From the NCBI RefSeq assembly GCF_947623445.1, contig NC_135246.1, positions 16,165,856 to 16,229,855 on the forward strand: a DNA stretch of 64,000 nucleotides, in the 5' to 3' direction. Source of the DNA: Clavelina lepadiformis (Eukaryota > Chordata > Ascidiacea > Aplousobranchia > Clavelinidae). The notes beneath the pieces are model-generated. The model was given only the letters and a program-made list of their open reading frames with translations. It was not told the DNA's origin and made no database searches. Both the position numbers and the translations under genes were made by a program. This document shows positions 14,001 through 26,600 of the stretch, one piece after another. How positions within the stretch are numbered: position 1 is the stretch's first letter; every line of letters begins with the position of its first letter.

Positions 14001-17000
14001 AGATTTAGCACAGACGTACACTATATAAGCTTATATGTCTGAAAGTGGTCGTTGGCCATTTGGCTCGAAACAGCAATTTTTCAGCATGTCTGTCACGTTT
14101 GGCTTACTAAATCGCTTTCTTTGAAATTCTGAATCTACAGTAGTCTTTTTGGTTTGACAAATTCAACAACACAAAGCTCGGTGATTCTTTGTATACTGTG
14201 TAATTAACCTCTTTCTAGCATAGCGATGCCTTTACAGGCCTGGAAAAAATAACTACAATAACTTGTTTGCCAGCTGCAACGAGCATACAAGATTTACAAA
14301 TTCATCACTTGCGAGAAAACAATTTCTGCTTCGTTGGCCACACCCCTGTTGCCAACCACTCGAATTGCTCGCTACCAAAAAAAACTTGAGCTGAGTTATG
14401 CCGACAATCGTTTCAATTGGCTCGCTTCAAACACGTCAACAATGTTGTTTGATAGGCTAATTCCCGCACTTTCATGTCAACTAAATGCCAGCTAAATTGC
14501 GAGTGAACCCAATGTTAGATAACACGACAATAAAACAATTAGACGTGCGATGTATTTGTGTGGCTCGCTGAAAAACTAGCTAAATTCAATTGGTTTAAAA
14601 ATGCATATTCAGCTTTTCATTTGTCAAAAACACGATGGCGTATGTCAAAATTAGATGAACGTGCATAGCGAAGCAATACCGGATGTCGCTCGTAAGACAA
14701 AATAGGCTCGTTTGCAAACTTTGCCAGTTTGCTGATACTGTCAGCTTATACTGCTGCTGTTTACGGTTGATTACGCACGTAAAAATGCTCACGTTTTCCG
14801 TTGAATGCAGTATCATTTCTATAAGCGAACGGTATTTTATCGCATAAAACTCCTATTTATCTCGACTTATACCTATTATTCTGTCACTCAATCACAGCAG
14901 TTCAAACCAGAGTAAAACTGTACTTTTCTCGTTTCCTAGCCCAGGGCAGTAGACTCCCTACTTCGTTGTGTTCCTTTTCTTCCTAAAATGGGCAAGAATT
15001 TAACGCTTTTCAAACCTCGTCTCTGGCTACTCAAGCGTGGAGATAGTGTTTTTTGGCTGTTCATCATCGACACCTTCCGGGAAAGTGTAAGCCAAACACA
15101 ACTGACCTCCATATTACAAAACAATAATAGAGGGCCAACTCTTTGTGCAAATTCTATTGACGTTGTAAAATTTAGCATTTCCGTAACTTATTTTGTTTTA
15201 TAAGTATAACGTTAATAAACCGAAATCTTTCTTGAAATTGTGGCGGTTAAGGCCAAGTTACTTGGAGTGTTCGTTTTGTCCATATATTACGTTCTTTACA
15301 TTGATTACCTTTACAAACTCTTGCGTTCCTTAAATTTATACATTGCATTTACCACTATGTTCGTTTATTCGATTTCAGTTCTCAAACCGTTTAATGAAGC
15401 TTCATTAGCTTTTATAGATGGTTGCCACCATGTTACGGGAAACAATTTGTGCGTTTGAAGCTAGTTTTCACAGTTCCTTGTTAGCCTAACTTAAACTGTA
15501 TAGGCTAATCTTATGTTATAACTATACTATAGTTGCCATAATTATGTTATAACATTGTAACGTAAACCTAACCTAAATCTACCTTCTAATCTAAATCTAA
15601 TTCCAATAAAACCTTTAATACCTAAAATCAACTTTTGATACCCATTCACCCAACCTCACCCTTTAACAACGAGCTGCATGACCCACTTACGACATGACCC
15701 ACTTCGTTTATAAATTGACTGCGTCTTCGTCGAAGAAGCCTCGCCAGAAGAAACCTGTACTCACTTGTCTCTCGGTGTCAAAGCAAGCTCTGTCAACCAC
15801 GCATAATCAACTGTTCAGCAAACCCGAAAGTAGTTCTTGTTAATTTTTTAAAATTACTTTTAAACAGCTTAAAAAGAAAAATGGAACTTTTTACAAACGA
15901 CCATTTCCGAGAACCTCGCTGAAAATTTTCCACAAGTCCCGCAGTTGGTTAATCCGGACTGACGGACACAATATCGTAATCCCAACAGTGTTTTATTATT
16001 AAGCTACGCATTTAATAAGACACGAATTAAAGCACGGGATGATTCCGAAGGTACTTTTATCTATTAGACTGCAATTATAACTTCGTAAACCCATCAATAA
16101 CGATCTATAATCTGCATCGCCCATTCTGCTGCCACAACTGAGTTATTATCGGTATCGCAAACAAGAAGTTATTTTCCATATGTCACTTGGCTCACTCCAA
16201 AAAATCATGGCTCATCATGGCTAGTGACTGTGCAATGTTGTATTAAGCAAGTTATTACCATAAGCAATAAACCGCTATAACTTTCACTTGAGTTTTAAGC
16301 ATTTTCCGTTTTGTCACTTTTTCCCGTGCATTGGAGCATCCAAATAGCAACTGGTATTGACTTTGTAACCTCATCGCGCCGATAACGAAAAACAAAATGA
16401 TTGACTGAATCGTACAAAGAGCAAAAATTAATTCCGATTAAGTCTACTTGAAGACAAACTTTAAAAATTGATTAAGCGTATTTATTTGAATAATGTGCGA
16501 AAATTTGTTGATTATTCAACCTATTTGCAATAAGATTCCAAAACGGCGAAATGAACAATCAAATAAATTGTTATAAAATAGCGTATGCTGGAGTATTTAT
16601 TTAATTAATTAGTAAACGTTAGCCTAATCTTTATTTAGTTGCCCCAAACCCGTTTGTTAGTGCAGCCATCAAACTTAAAATTCTTCTGTTCTAACTGTCG
16701 CTGGAAATGTTACAACCAAACTGCATTGGTTGACCAGTGACCTGCTTTTTAAGACGAGAAAATTACACTACTGCTACAATATTGCAATTGAAAGTGAAAA
16801 TTCAGTTATTGCGGGAAAATTTAAACAGTGATCAGATTTTATGTGCATATTTCAAACAAGTACTACCGTGAGCCCCATTAGCCCCATTAGCCCCAAGTTT
16901 TTGCGCTGTACTACAACTTGACTTTTATGTAATCTTCCCTGTTTAAAATAGAAAACCGGGCAAAACCAAAAAAGAAAGAGCGATAATTTGGGCTTGCTCG

Positions 17001-18026
17001 GTTAAGAAGTAGGCCTATAGTTGTTTGATTTGGTTTTTGTTTTCTACGTTACCCATAGTGATTTACAGAAGGCGTTGGCTTTGTTACATCACTATAAAAC
17101 AAAAGTAACTATTTATTTATTTATCTCTCAGACATAAAATTATGAATGTACTCTGATTAAAAAGGCGCGATGGTGAAGGGTCCGAAGGCGATGGAAGGCT
17201 TAGTGGCTTACTCGTACGTCATAAGCCTGAATAGGCTTATACGTTTGGAATTTAGATCTGTCGGTCTGTAAATGAGTGTGGATGTAAAAAACTTTGGCAT
17301 GCAGTCTCATGCTTGTATATGTCCCACTTTCCACTGACGAGGATGGGCTTTCATAGTCATAGGCTAGGATCTCACTAAAAGGCTGAAATGAAGAAATGGG
17401 CCAATAATTGAGAAACATTGTTTTCAATTTCAGGATTTTAGTTCGTCCTATAGGCTGCTCAAATGCTAGTGTGCGTATTTTGCAACTTAGATAAGCTGGA
17501 CCAACAGCATATAACTTTGTCTCACGTTATCAACCCTGCAACTTCTAAAGCAGGCTAGCAGCTAATTTAAGTTATTGGTTTATTACAGATTACACTCAAA
17601 TCAGTCTCATAGTGGAAAGTGTGGCACATGCACGCCAAACTTTTTTATCTTTACACCGGTTTATTATTAATAAACAGAAAAAAAGTGGCAGCTTAAACCC
17701 CAATTTATATAAAACAAAGAACAAATTAAGGCTTCTGTGCACACCACCACGCCAAAATTTACGTGCACCTGTATACCGGTCGAGACACAATCTAACCATA
17801 ATCTGCCGTATAACCCAAACATCTCAGTGCAAGAGTATTTATTGTTGATCTTCACCGCTCTTTTGCTTTTGAGAACGACATTGGTTTGAAACATTACTGT
17901 TTTAGGTACTGCATATTAAGCATGTTTTTCTGAAATGTTTTTAAAGATTTGTGATCACTAAATTCATCTGTCTACATGTATGCTTGCATTTATGGGGTAT
18001 TTTCATGTTGCCATTTTCCTTAACTG
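11032..18026. other. Long region without recognisable genes
   Basis: About 7 kb between the start of the LASP-like gene and INPP5E. I found no exon chain with domain character on either strand; the open frames are short and isolated. It contains one copy of a dispersed repeat (about 15559-15676) and a short direct triplication of AGCCCCATT near 16871-16902. It may hold regulatory DNA or non-coding RNA genes, but nothing in the sequence lets me name one. Confidence 0.5.
15559..15676 (+). repeat. Dispersed repeat, copy 2
   Basis: Plus-strand partner of the minus-strand copy near 5992-6110 (see that entry for the shared blocks). The two copies are about 9.5 kb apart in inverted orientation, differ by many substitutions and small indels, and are therefore old. 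Confidence 0.5.
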
Positions 18027-19265
18027 ATGATGGCATCAGCTTCACAGCAAAGTGAGGAGAGTAATGAAGATAACAGCTTGTTCGGCAATGATTCCACCTC
18101 AGTTTCTGTTTCAAGAAATGGCCTCACTCAGCCTGTATTGCCTGTAATACGAAACTGTGAAATAAAAGAAAGAAACTTTTTGGTTGGAAATGTCACAAAA
18201 ACTTCATCGTCATTTCTTGGACAAGATGAATTGGACCGCTTTTTTCCAGATAGGCAGCTCAGTTTACTGGTAGGGACATGGAACATGCAGAAATGTGTCA
18301 TTCCAAGTAATATCAATGATTTTTTGATCCCTAAAGGAGTTGAATTGGCACAAGACATATATGTAATAGGAGTGCAGGAGGCTGCTTCTGACCAAAGGGA
18401 ATGGGAAGTTAAATTGCAAGAGACATTGGGTCCAAGTTATATTCTGGTATATTCTGCTGCGCATGGCGTTTTACATCTTGCGGTGTTTGTAAGACGCGAT
18501 TTGATTTGGTTTTGTTCAAAGTTTGAAGAGGATGTTGTCACCACCAGATTTGTATCTCAGATTAAAACTAAAGGCGCTCTTGGGATTTCTTTTCAATTTT
18601 TTGGTACATCCTTTTTATTTCTTACTGCACATTTTCATTCTGGTGAGACAAAAGTCAAAGAGCGAATTGACGATTACAACATAATCAGTCAAAGACTGCA
18701 GCTACCTCACGAATCAAGTAATAGAATATCTTCAGATAAAAAAGACGCTACAGAGAAGTTTGATTGCGTTTTTTGGTTTGGTGATTTAAATTTTCGTATC
18801 AGTCAGCCACATCAGCATATGAAAAATGAACTAGAAGACCCAGAAACATATGACATAAAAGAAGCTTTAAAATGTGACCAGTTGAAAGGTTGCATGAAAC
18901 GTGGCCAAGTTTTTAAAGGCTTTGAAGAGCCAACTATTAACTTTATGCCCACGTACAAGTTCAACGTAAATTCTGATCAGTACGACACTTCAAAAAAATT
19001 ACGCGTGCCATCATACACAGACAGACTCTTGCATAAAGAAAAGACACCAGAGACCATTAAATGTATAAAATATGACTGTGTGACAACTGTTAAACACTCA
19101 GACCATCGACCTGTGTATGCATTATACAAGGTTGCTTTGAAACCTGGAAAAGATAGCTTTCCATTAACCACTGGAAAATTCAAGCATGACATCTACACAG
19201 AAGCTGCTAGGAGAAGGGCAAAATGCTCAAAAGCCACTCAGAGTATGATTTGTTCTCTTTTTTAA
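18027..19265 (+). CDS. INPP5E: Inositol polyphosphate 5-phosphatase, INPP5E-like, single exon
   Basis: Removes the 5-phosphate from PI(4,5)P2 and PI(3,4,5)P3; the vertebrate enzyme acts in the primary cilium and Golgi. The 412-residue frame is uninterrupted. Catalytic signatures of the family are present: GTWNMQ at about 83-88, FWFGDLNFRI at about 249-258, VPSYTDR at about 327-333 and SDHRPVYALY at about 358-367. The C-terminus is CSLF, a CaaX prenylation box as in INPP5E; phenylalanine at the last position would favour geranylgeranylation, whereas the human protein ends in a farnesylation-type box. The N-terminal region is short compared with the proline-rich vertebrate N-terminus. Two ATGs lie in tandem at the start. 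There is no intron, although every other host gene here is split. An AATAAA lies at 19694-19699. Confidence 0.92.
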   Translation: MMASASQQSEESNEDNSLFGNDSTSVSVSRNGLTQPVLPVIRNCEIKERNFLVGNVTKTSSSFLGQDELDRFFPDRQLSLLVGTWNMQKCVIPSNINDFLIPKGVELAQDIYVIGVQEAASDQREWEVKLQETLGPSYILVYSAAHGVLHLAVFVRRDLIWFCSKFEEDVVTTRFVSQIKTKGALGISFQFFGTSFLFLTAHFHSGETKVKERIDDYNIISQRLQLPHESSNRISSDKKDATEKFDCVFWFGDLNFRISQPHQHMKNELEDPETYDIKEALKCDQLKGCMKRGQVFKGFEEPTINFMPTYKFNVNSDQYDTSKKLRVPSYTDRLLHKEKTPETIKCIKYDCVTTVKHSDHRPVYALYKVALKPGKDSFPLTTGKFKHDIYTEAARRRAKCSKATQSMICSLF

Positions 19266-20650
19266 ACAGCATTTATATTTATAGCTATGTAGTTACTAGT
19301 TTACTACCGATAGGTAATTTTTTAGGTTATTAACCAGCATAAACTGCCCAATTACGCTGCAATATGAAACATACTGATTTCATTTATACCAATATTTGTC
19401 ATATATGGATCTGGAATTAACCATTGCTATTGATCCCATATTAATTGTTGATGACCAGTTTGAATTTTGACACCAGGATGGACGTTTCGGGTTATTTCAA
19501 CAAATTGCCTAATGTTTCAATTCTGGTTGATATTCTTACAAGTATTTTGTTATGTCCGGTATTAATATATCTTTCTCATTGTGCAAATATTTGGTGGTTA
19601 CTGCTAATTTTTGAAGATTATATTATATTAATATTGTATTATAAGATTCGATCATATATTACTTCAATCCTTTGTTAGCTCTGTAATATGGCGAATAAAT
19701 TATATTCTGTGCGTGATATGTTGATGAAGGAAAAAAACGTAGAAATAGTCTAACATTAACCTATGTGGTTGTTGTCATAAGTGTGTGAATTTTAAGCGAA
19801 TTTATTTGGTAAAGCTAATTTCAGTAGTTTATCCGTCATCAGGATCAGGATTTATCATCAGGAACTTTTCATTTTAGTCGTAAGTTGTAACTTAGCTCGG
19901 CTTGAACATATACTCGTTGCTCTTCATTACACAGTACATATATATTTTGTGCTTAATTGCTATTTTAACGCTTCCTTAGCTAAGAATTTCATGTTATTCT
20001 AAGAAAACAGCGCACCATAGCCTACTCACTGTGAAATTGGCTGAGACTTGTTTTACTTGTACTTCAATTTTCAAACTTTTTTTTTTGACTTGTGGTGCTA
20101 TTGCTGTGGTGTTGCTGTTATTGCCATTTCTTTAAGCACTGTGTTTAATTGTAGTCAGATGTATGAAAGATATTGTTTGCTGATATTAAATACATCATTA
20201 CTATATGTTTTATGTGCATTCTGAAGTTATTTCACTACCTATAAATTTCTTATCAGGCTGGACACTGTTAAGTGCAAGATGTTGCTGCTCGCTATAAAGT
20301 GTTTTTATCAGTTTTTAACATTTATCTGAGTTTGTTTGTTATGATTTGTAAAATGTGACAGTATTTGTGTCCTCTATATAATTCTCATGCTGATTACTGT
20401 GTTTTTCAGATTTTTCCGTATAGGTCAATAATTTTAATTGGTCTATAAAGTTAAGTTCATTAAGTTACTGGGTAACATACTTAAATTAAATATAATAATG
20501 TGTAAATTAGAAATCTTTTTTATTTAGTAACGGTTTTCGGAGTTATTTAACTAACAATAGTTGGTGCAGTGTTCCATGGCATTCATTATGTACCATCACA
20601 TTTTGCTTTGTAGGCATTTACGTTATGAGATTGCTCCAGTTTCAGTATAA
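19266..20650. other. INPP5E 3' flank and TACC upstream region
   Basis: Contains the likely INPP5E polyadenylation signal (AATAAA at 19694-19699) and about 1 kb of AT-rich sequence before the first TACC exon. No other gene is visible. Confidence 0.5.
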
Positions 20651-23600
20651 ATGGATTTTGACAATTTCCTTGAAATGTCTCCGACAGTTGTCCCTTCATC
20701 AATTTTGAAGCCAAGTTTTAATGAGAATTTAATTGTTCTACAAACACCAATCCATAAAAACCTAAAGGTAGTAATATTTTTTATACATTACATATTAATT
20801 ATGCATTAAAAATGTTTACTTTTTCTGTTTTGTTTCTTAGGTTACTGGTAACTTGGTACGTTTAATGAGCCCGAAAAGCAATGCATATTTCATGTTTTCT
20901 CTCATGAATAATGATTAAACACAAACAAATATAGGACCATTGGCAATATATATAATTTCATTGATCAGCACTGAAGGTGGCATTTTGTGTAACTATTCAC
21001 CATCTGTGTATTGAAGAGAGCAAACACTTTGACATTTTGATTTATTTCTTTTCCGCTCTTATAATGAAACATCCCAGATGCTATGCTTCATAATGTTTTG
21101 TGTTTGATTTAGTTGTTTAATTCTGTGCACTTTGTTTATAACTTGTGTTTACTAAATTTTTCTTTTTGAGCTATTGTATGTGTATATAATGTACAGTATA
21201 TGTACATTACTAACGGTACCTGTGGCCGTGTACCATTTTAAATGGAATATACAGACCTTCATTGTCTGTTGTCTTGCTAAAAGTTGAATATTAACCCATG
21301 CTTTCAGTGCTAGCCACCAATGTATGTATTTATACCACATGGACCAGCATTGCAATTGAGTCAAATCGTTTTGACTCAAGTTAAATTAGCTATTGACTCG
21401 TTTCAAGTCATCCTAAAATAAATTACCGGTAGTTACATTTATCCATAAAGTTGCTGCTGTCATGGTATGCGCTTTGCTAAGTTGGTTAACATATGTTTGG
21501 GGCCATTTCAATTTAGCTAGATTTCAAATTGCTTTGGCAAAATATAATTTGTCATAATGTTCTATAGCCTAGTATATTTTACACGAATCATTTTAAGCTT
21601 TGCCTGTCGAGTGTCACAGATCCACCGACTTGACTGGAACCAAGTTGAGTCATTTTAGGTTATTGACTTGGTCAAGTCATTTGAAAATTAAGCAACTGAA
21701 GTAATTACAGTCAAGATTGTTATTTATATCATATATGAATATCTACCATATCATTATAAGAAAGCAAAAATTATAAAAGGATTTCTTTGAATTAAGGTAA
21801 GCTTTCAGACCCCAGGTTGCACACCTTGCATAACCGTGAAGCCACCTGGGAAGTATTTGGTCTCCGGCATAGTACCGCCTTCCTTCGAAGAAAGCTGTAA
21901 CGATTTTGATGAAGATTTACGGTGGAAGGAAAGAATAGAGGTGAAGTATGTGTGTTGTAATATGTAATATGTGTGTTGGTTAAGTGTGTTAAATGTATCG
22001 TTACAAAATATTTGGAATAACTAATACAATAATTAGTTTGAGCATTGATAGGTTAATGTTTGGTGCATGTATATGTTATATTTTACAGACTCTTTATTCA
22101 TTAAACTTTCGATGAATGAGTTTATTAAAATAACTTTCTGAAATTTAGTTGCTCTCTGCAAATTTGTTGTGGATCATGACAATATCTATGCATCTATAGG
22201 TTGTAACAAAACAAGACCATGAAGAGTATCTTAAATATGCTCGAGATTTTCTTGAAGAAATCGTGAATGTGGTCGCACAATGTCAAAAGTATATTGATTT
22301 ATTTCCAAAGTGTTATTTACTTTAGACAAGTTTAGTGCTAATTTTTTCAACATTTTAATATTTGCATTTATCAATATATAAAAAGTATTATGTACATCTA
22401 GGACTAGGTGTAACTTAAGCGATTAACCACAAACTTTAAACACACTTTATTGTAAAATGTAAACACTTGACTCAGATATCCTACCCAAGTGTGCACGCTT
22501 CATGATAATGATAAGGAAAACCTCAAACCAACAGGTGCGTTTTTGTTTTAATTGGTGTTACATTGTATTTAAAGTATTGTTTAGGCTGTTTGTGAGGACA
22601 TAATAACTTTTATGACATTACTTTACTTCATGAAACACACTGTTTTTGATCCATTTTTGGTACTTTACCTATTAGTGATGCCACTTAGCAAATTATGTTC
22701 GTGTTTTCTCGGTAAAGAAACTGCAAAATCAGAAAAGTCCTTGGGTCGTTCAGAGAAGCCAAACTTGTTACACCAGAAACAATTATCTTCTTCGCAGAAA
22801 AGGTAACATTATTTGTTACATGCATTGTTGGTGCTTTTGTTGCATGTTTTTCCTTAAATTGCACCTCTTTTCTCAGTGATTGTGACGTTTTATCTGCAAG
22901 AGGATCTTACAATGTTGATGATATCGATCTTGAAAATTATAATCCCTTTCAATCGAAGAAAAGTTTGGAAAATTCACCTCCTTCTTTTAGCAAAGTTAGC
23001 AAGTCATATTTTTTTTGATGTTTTCTATTAATCGCACCTTTCTTAAAAAATTTTATGATTTAAGTTGTTGACTTCACCTGGTTAACTTCTAGTGATTAAA
23101 ACCACTGTGTTGTGGTTTTGTAGCAGATTACAGAAAAAAAAATCTCAGATGTTGCATTTGAAAAATCAGTGAAGTCTGAAACTGAATCTTTTGACAACAA
23201 ACCTTCATTAATTCAAATGCTTAGTAATTTGCCACCGGGGATGGAACCCAATGGACTTTTGCAAAAGAAGGTATGCCCACATTAAGATTTCCCCATATTT
23301 CCGTGTGGCAAACAGTTACATTATGGCAACTTCTATCGGCGATGGGCCACCGTTGTTATAATTTATCATTTTTTACTAAATTGTATACATAGTAATAGCA
23401 AAAGTAGGCAACAGATCTGCCAACTGATTTATTAATTATACTTAGACCTTGCAATAGGTATATATATATATTGTCGAAACGACATCATCATCAGTATCTA
23501 TATCCGGAACTACAGAAAGAACAAATATAGAAATAATAATAGAGCTGGCTGTTGTTATATACAATAATTTGCATTATGCATGTAATTTATTAATTATACA

Positions 23601-26600
23601 TTATAATATTATATTATGATATTATACATTATTATACATTATAATTTATTTATTTATTACTCATGATATTGGGATATGTTTATGACTTCAAAGTATGAAC
23701 ATGTGTTTCATAAATTTGCAGAGTGAATACCTTCAAGAAAATATGGCTGAAGAAACCCTAGATTTTCCAGAAGACGACACTTTCAAAGATGCTTCGACAT
23801 GTAAGTGTAGCTTTGTTTTTTAGGCTTCTTAGCATGTTTTAGCCTTTTGCCAGTCATATGGCATAATAATACTTGTTTTTTGTCAGTTGTTAATTTCGTA
23901 TCTGTAAAACACCAGCATATACTACAAGTACTGTTATATTTCTGAAGTAAATTTGCCTTTTTAGTGATAAAACAAGGTTTTGACTTCGACCTAAATTACG
24001 GAAATGAAGCCGTGGTGAGTTAAAAGAAGTTGATTTATTTTTATATCTCTCTTTAGTTTCATTTAGTACTTGTTTTCTTTGTATTTTATGAACTTCTTTT
24101 TTAGATATTCAGAATCATTAAAGACTCTTGTTGACATTTTTAAAAATGTTTTTACCATGATTTTATTTTACACTTCTGTTAGCTTATGCATTAAGGACCA
24201 TGCATTACTCATTTTTCAATCAGCGTATGTAAAACAATTGTGCACTATTTTAATTGCACTTTAGTTCAAAATGTCATTTTGCTTAACCGCTATCTCTTTG
24301 ATTTGTTTTAGACCTCTGATCTTCGGAAGCAATCACTTTACATGAAGTTTGATCCTCTCGTTGGTGGCGATGATCACGCCACAAGATCGATGATTGGACG
24401 AAAATCGGATATCATAGATCTTTGTGGCCGTGTTCGATCACCTCGCTCTATGAAACCACTAATTTCGGAAGCTGAACTGTTAGAAAATGTGAAACCTGAT
24501 CTTTTGTGCGACAGTCCTTCAAAGTTTATACAAGGTATGCATTTAAATTAACGTGATTTTAAATTGAAATGGACGTAGTCTTTGTAAAACAAGGTTGTAA
24601 AATAATATGAATCTTTAATCTACTTGATTAAAACTGGATGCTGCACCTTCAGTAGCAGAAATTTGCATGAAATATTGATAACTGGCCATCTGTGATCTCT
24701 CTAAACGTTGTGCTTGCGCACAGGTGTTTTGCATGTAGAGCACACTAAAAATTTAAAGAAGTTTACAAATACTAATTACATAAATCGTTCAGAGTCTCTG
24801 AGGCCTTATGTTTATTAGCATACACACTTAACAGTTCCTTACGCTATGCGCATGCACTCTTGACATTGGTCAAAAAGTGCACAACAGCAAGAGTTTGCGC
24901 TCGTGTACATACATCTTGAGGGAACATTACTAGCAAAGTAATTTAGTTAGGCGTATTACAGTAGTTATCCAAAACACTCCAATCCTTTGCTGTCAGACCC
25001 AATGTAGCGAAGTGCATTTCCTATTTCCTCAATACTAAGAGGATTAAATGGTGCTTATGATTACTATTGATTTTCAAACAGATGCATCACTTTGTCAGAT
25101 AAACTGTTAGTAAATTAAACTTGTGTTTGGTTTATATGTCTTTTTGTTCAATGTTTATTTTAAATGCACTACTTTGTGTTCGTCATGAAATGGATTTGCT
25201 TAACATGCATACTTCATCACAGTTCATTGTGACATAATTTGTTTTAGTGATATCTTGAGATGGTTGCAATAGCAACTGAGATGTCTAATTAATTATTTAT
25301 GTAATTTGATCACATCATTTTGCTAACTACAGCAGTCCAGTAGCATAACAACGCCATACTTTGAGTGTCTTGAGTGTTCATGATATTGTTTAATGAAGGA
25401 ATAGACATTTTGACAAGGACTTGGTTTAGAAAATTTGTTAGATTTATTAAAAACGTGGTTATCTTTTGAGATTACGCTATTTGGTGTTTGGCTTAGAAAT
25501 GGACTCACAAAAAACAGAGCGCAGAGTTTCATCATCTGAAGTCGTCGAAAACCAGGTCGAAGTTGACAACGATATTGTCCAGGTGCTCAAGTATTCTGCA
25601 GCTGACGTAGAAAAGTTACAAAAGCCTCTTCTGGATAAGGTTAGTCGAATGCTTCTAATCAGGACCTTAAGATCTGAAATATCTGCTGTTATTAATTGCA
25701 TGCTTTCTACTCTTTCAAAAAATTTTACTCCCTGTTTGCTATTCTGTTTCAAACGCAATATTTCTGCTGTATTGATTGGTATTGTCGTACATTGCTATCA
25801 TTGCAAAAAGAAACAAAGGTATATTTTATAAGCTCATTTTTGATCAATACATTAAAAAATTAATAATAAATTTTTATAGATTGCTTTGCTCCAAAGGCAG
25901 CGGGAAGATGAAGCTGATAAGAACAGTAAGATGCAGATTGTTCTCCAGGAATACGAGAAGACCCTTGAGGAATTGATGTTAAAGAGCTGCGAGGAGAAGG
26001 AGGGAAACATGGAGGAAAATAATAAGGTTGGATAAATGTGATGAATTTTATTTTTGGAAAAAAGAGGTTTTAAATTTTTTTTAAAACAGAATTTTTGTTT
26101 TTCACCTTTTCAGCTTGCCTCTGAAAACGAAAAAATTCAAGGCCACCTTGAAAGGGTCGAGAAGGCGTATCTCGAACTACTGCAAAGATGTGAACAAATG
26201 AAGGTTGCCATTGGAAACTACAAAGTATGCAAAAGTATTGTGATAAAAGAATCTATCCGTAATCATAAGTTTCTTAATTGCACAAGTATACTAAGACATA
26301 GTAAGCTGGCTGTCTACATCGATTTCTTTGTTTTCCTGTCCTCCGCTCTTCACGCATCAGTGCTGTCTTGTCATCAGCCTCTGCTGGACTTGGTTGATTG
26401 CTTAAACCGGCCGAAATTTAGTGGCATGTTCTTTTGTTTACTTAGCGGAGTTGAACAATCTATATTTCATTGAAATTATGAAGTCTTCTACAAAGTAATC
26501 TACTTTTTGCAATTTTTTTTTTGAAACAGAACAAACAAAATTGTGAAATTGACACTGTACTACACCCTTTTGAACAATTTATATGCTGTTGAAATAAGTA

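Noticed and set aside
23440..23520. AT-rich microsatellite and GTCGAAACGAC palindrome in TACC intron 7
   Set aside because: Too short and simple to assign to any element.
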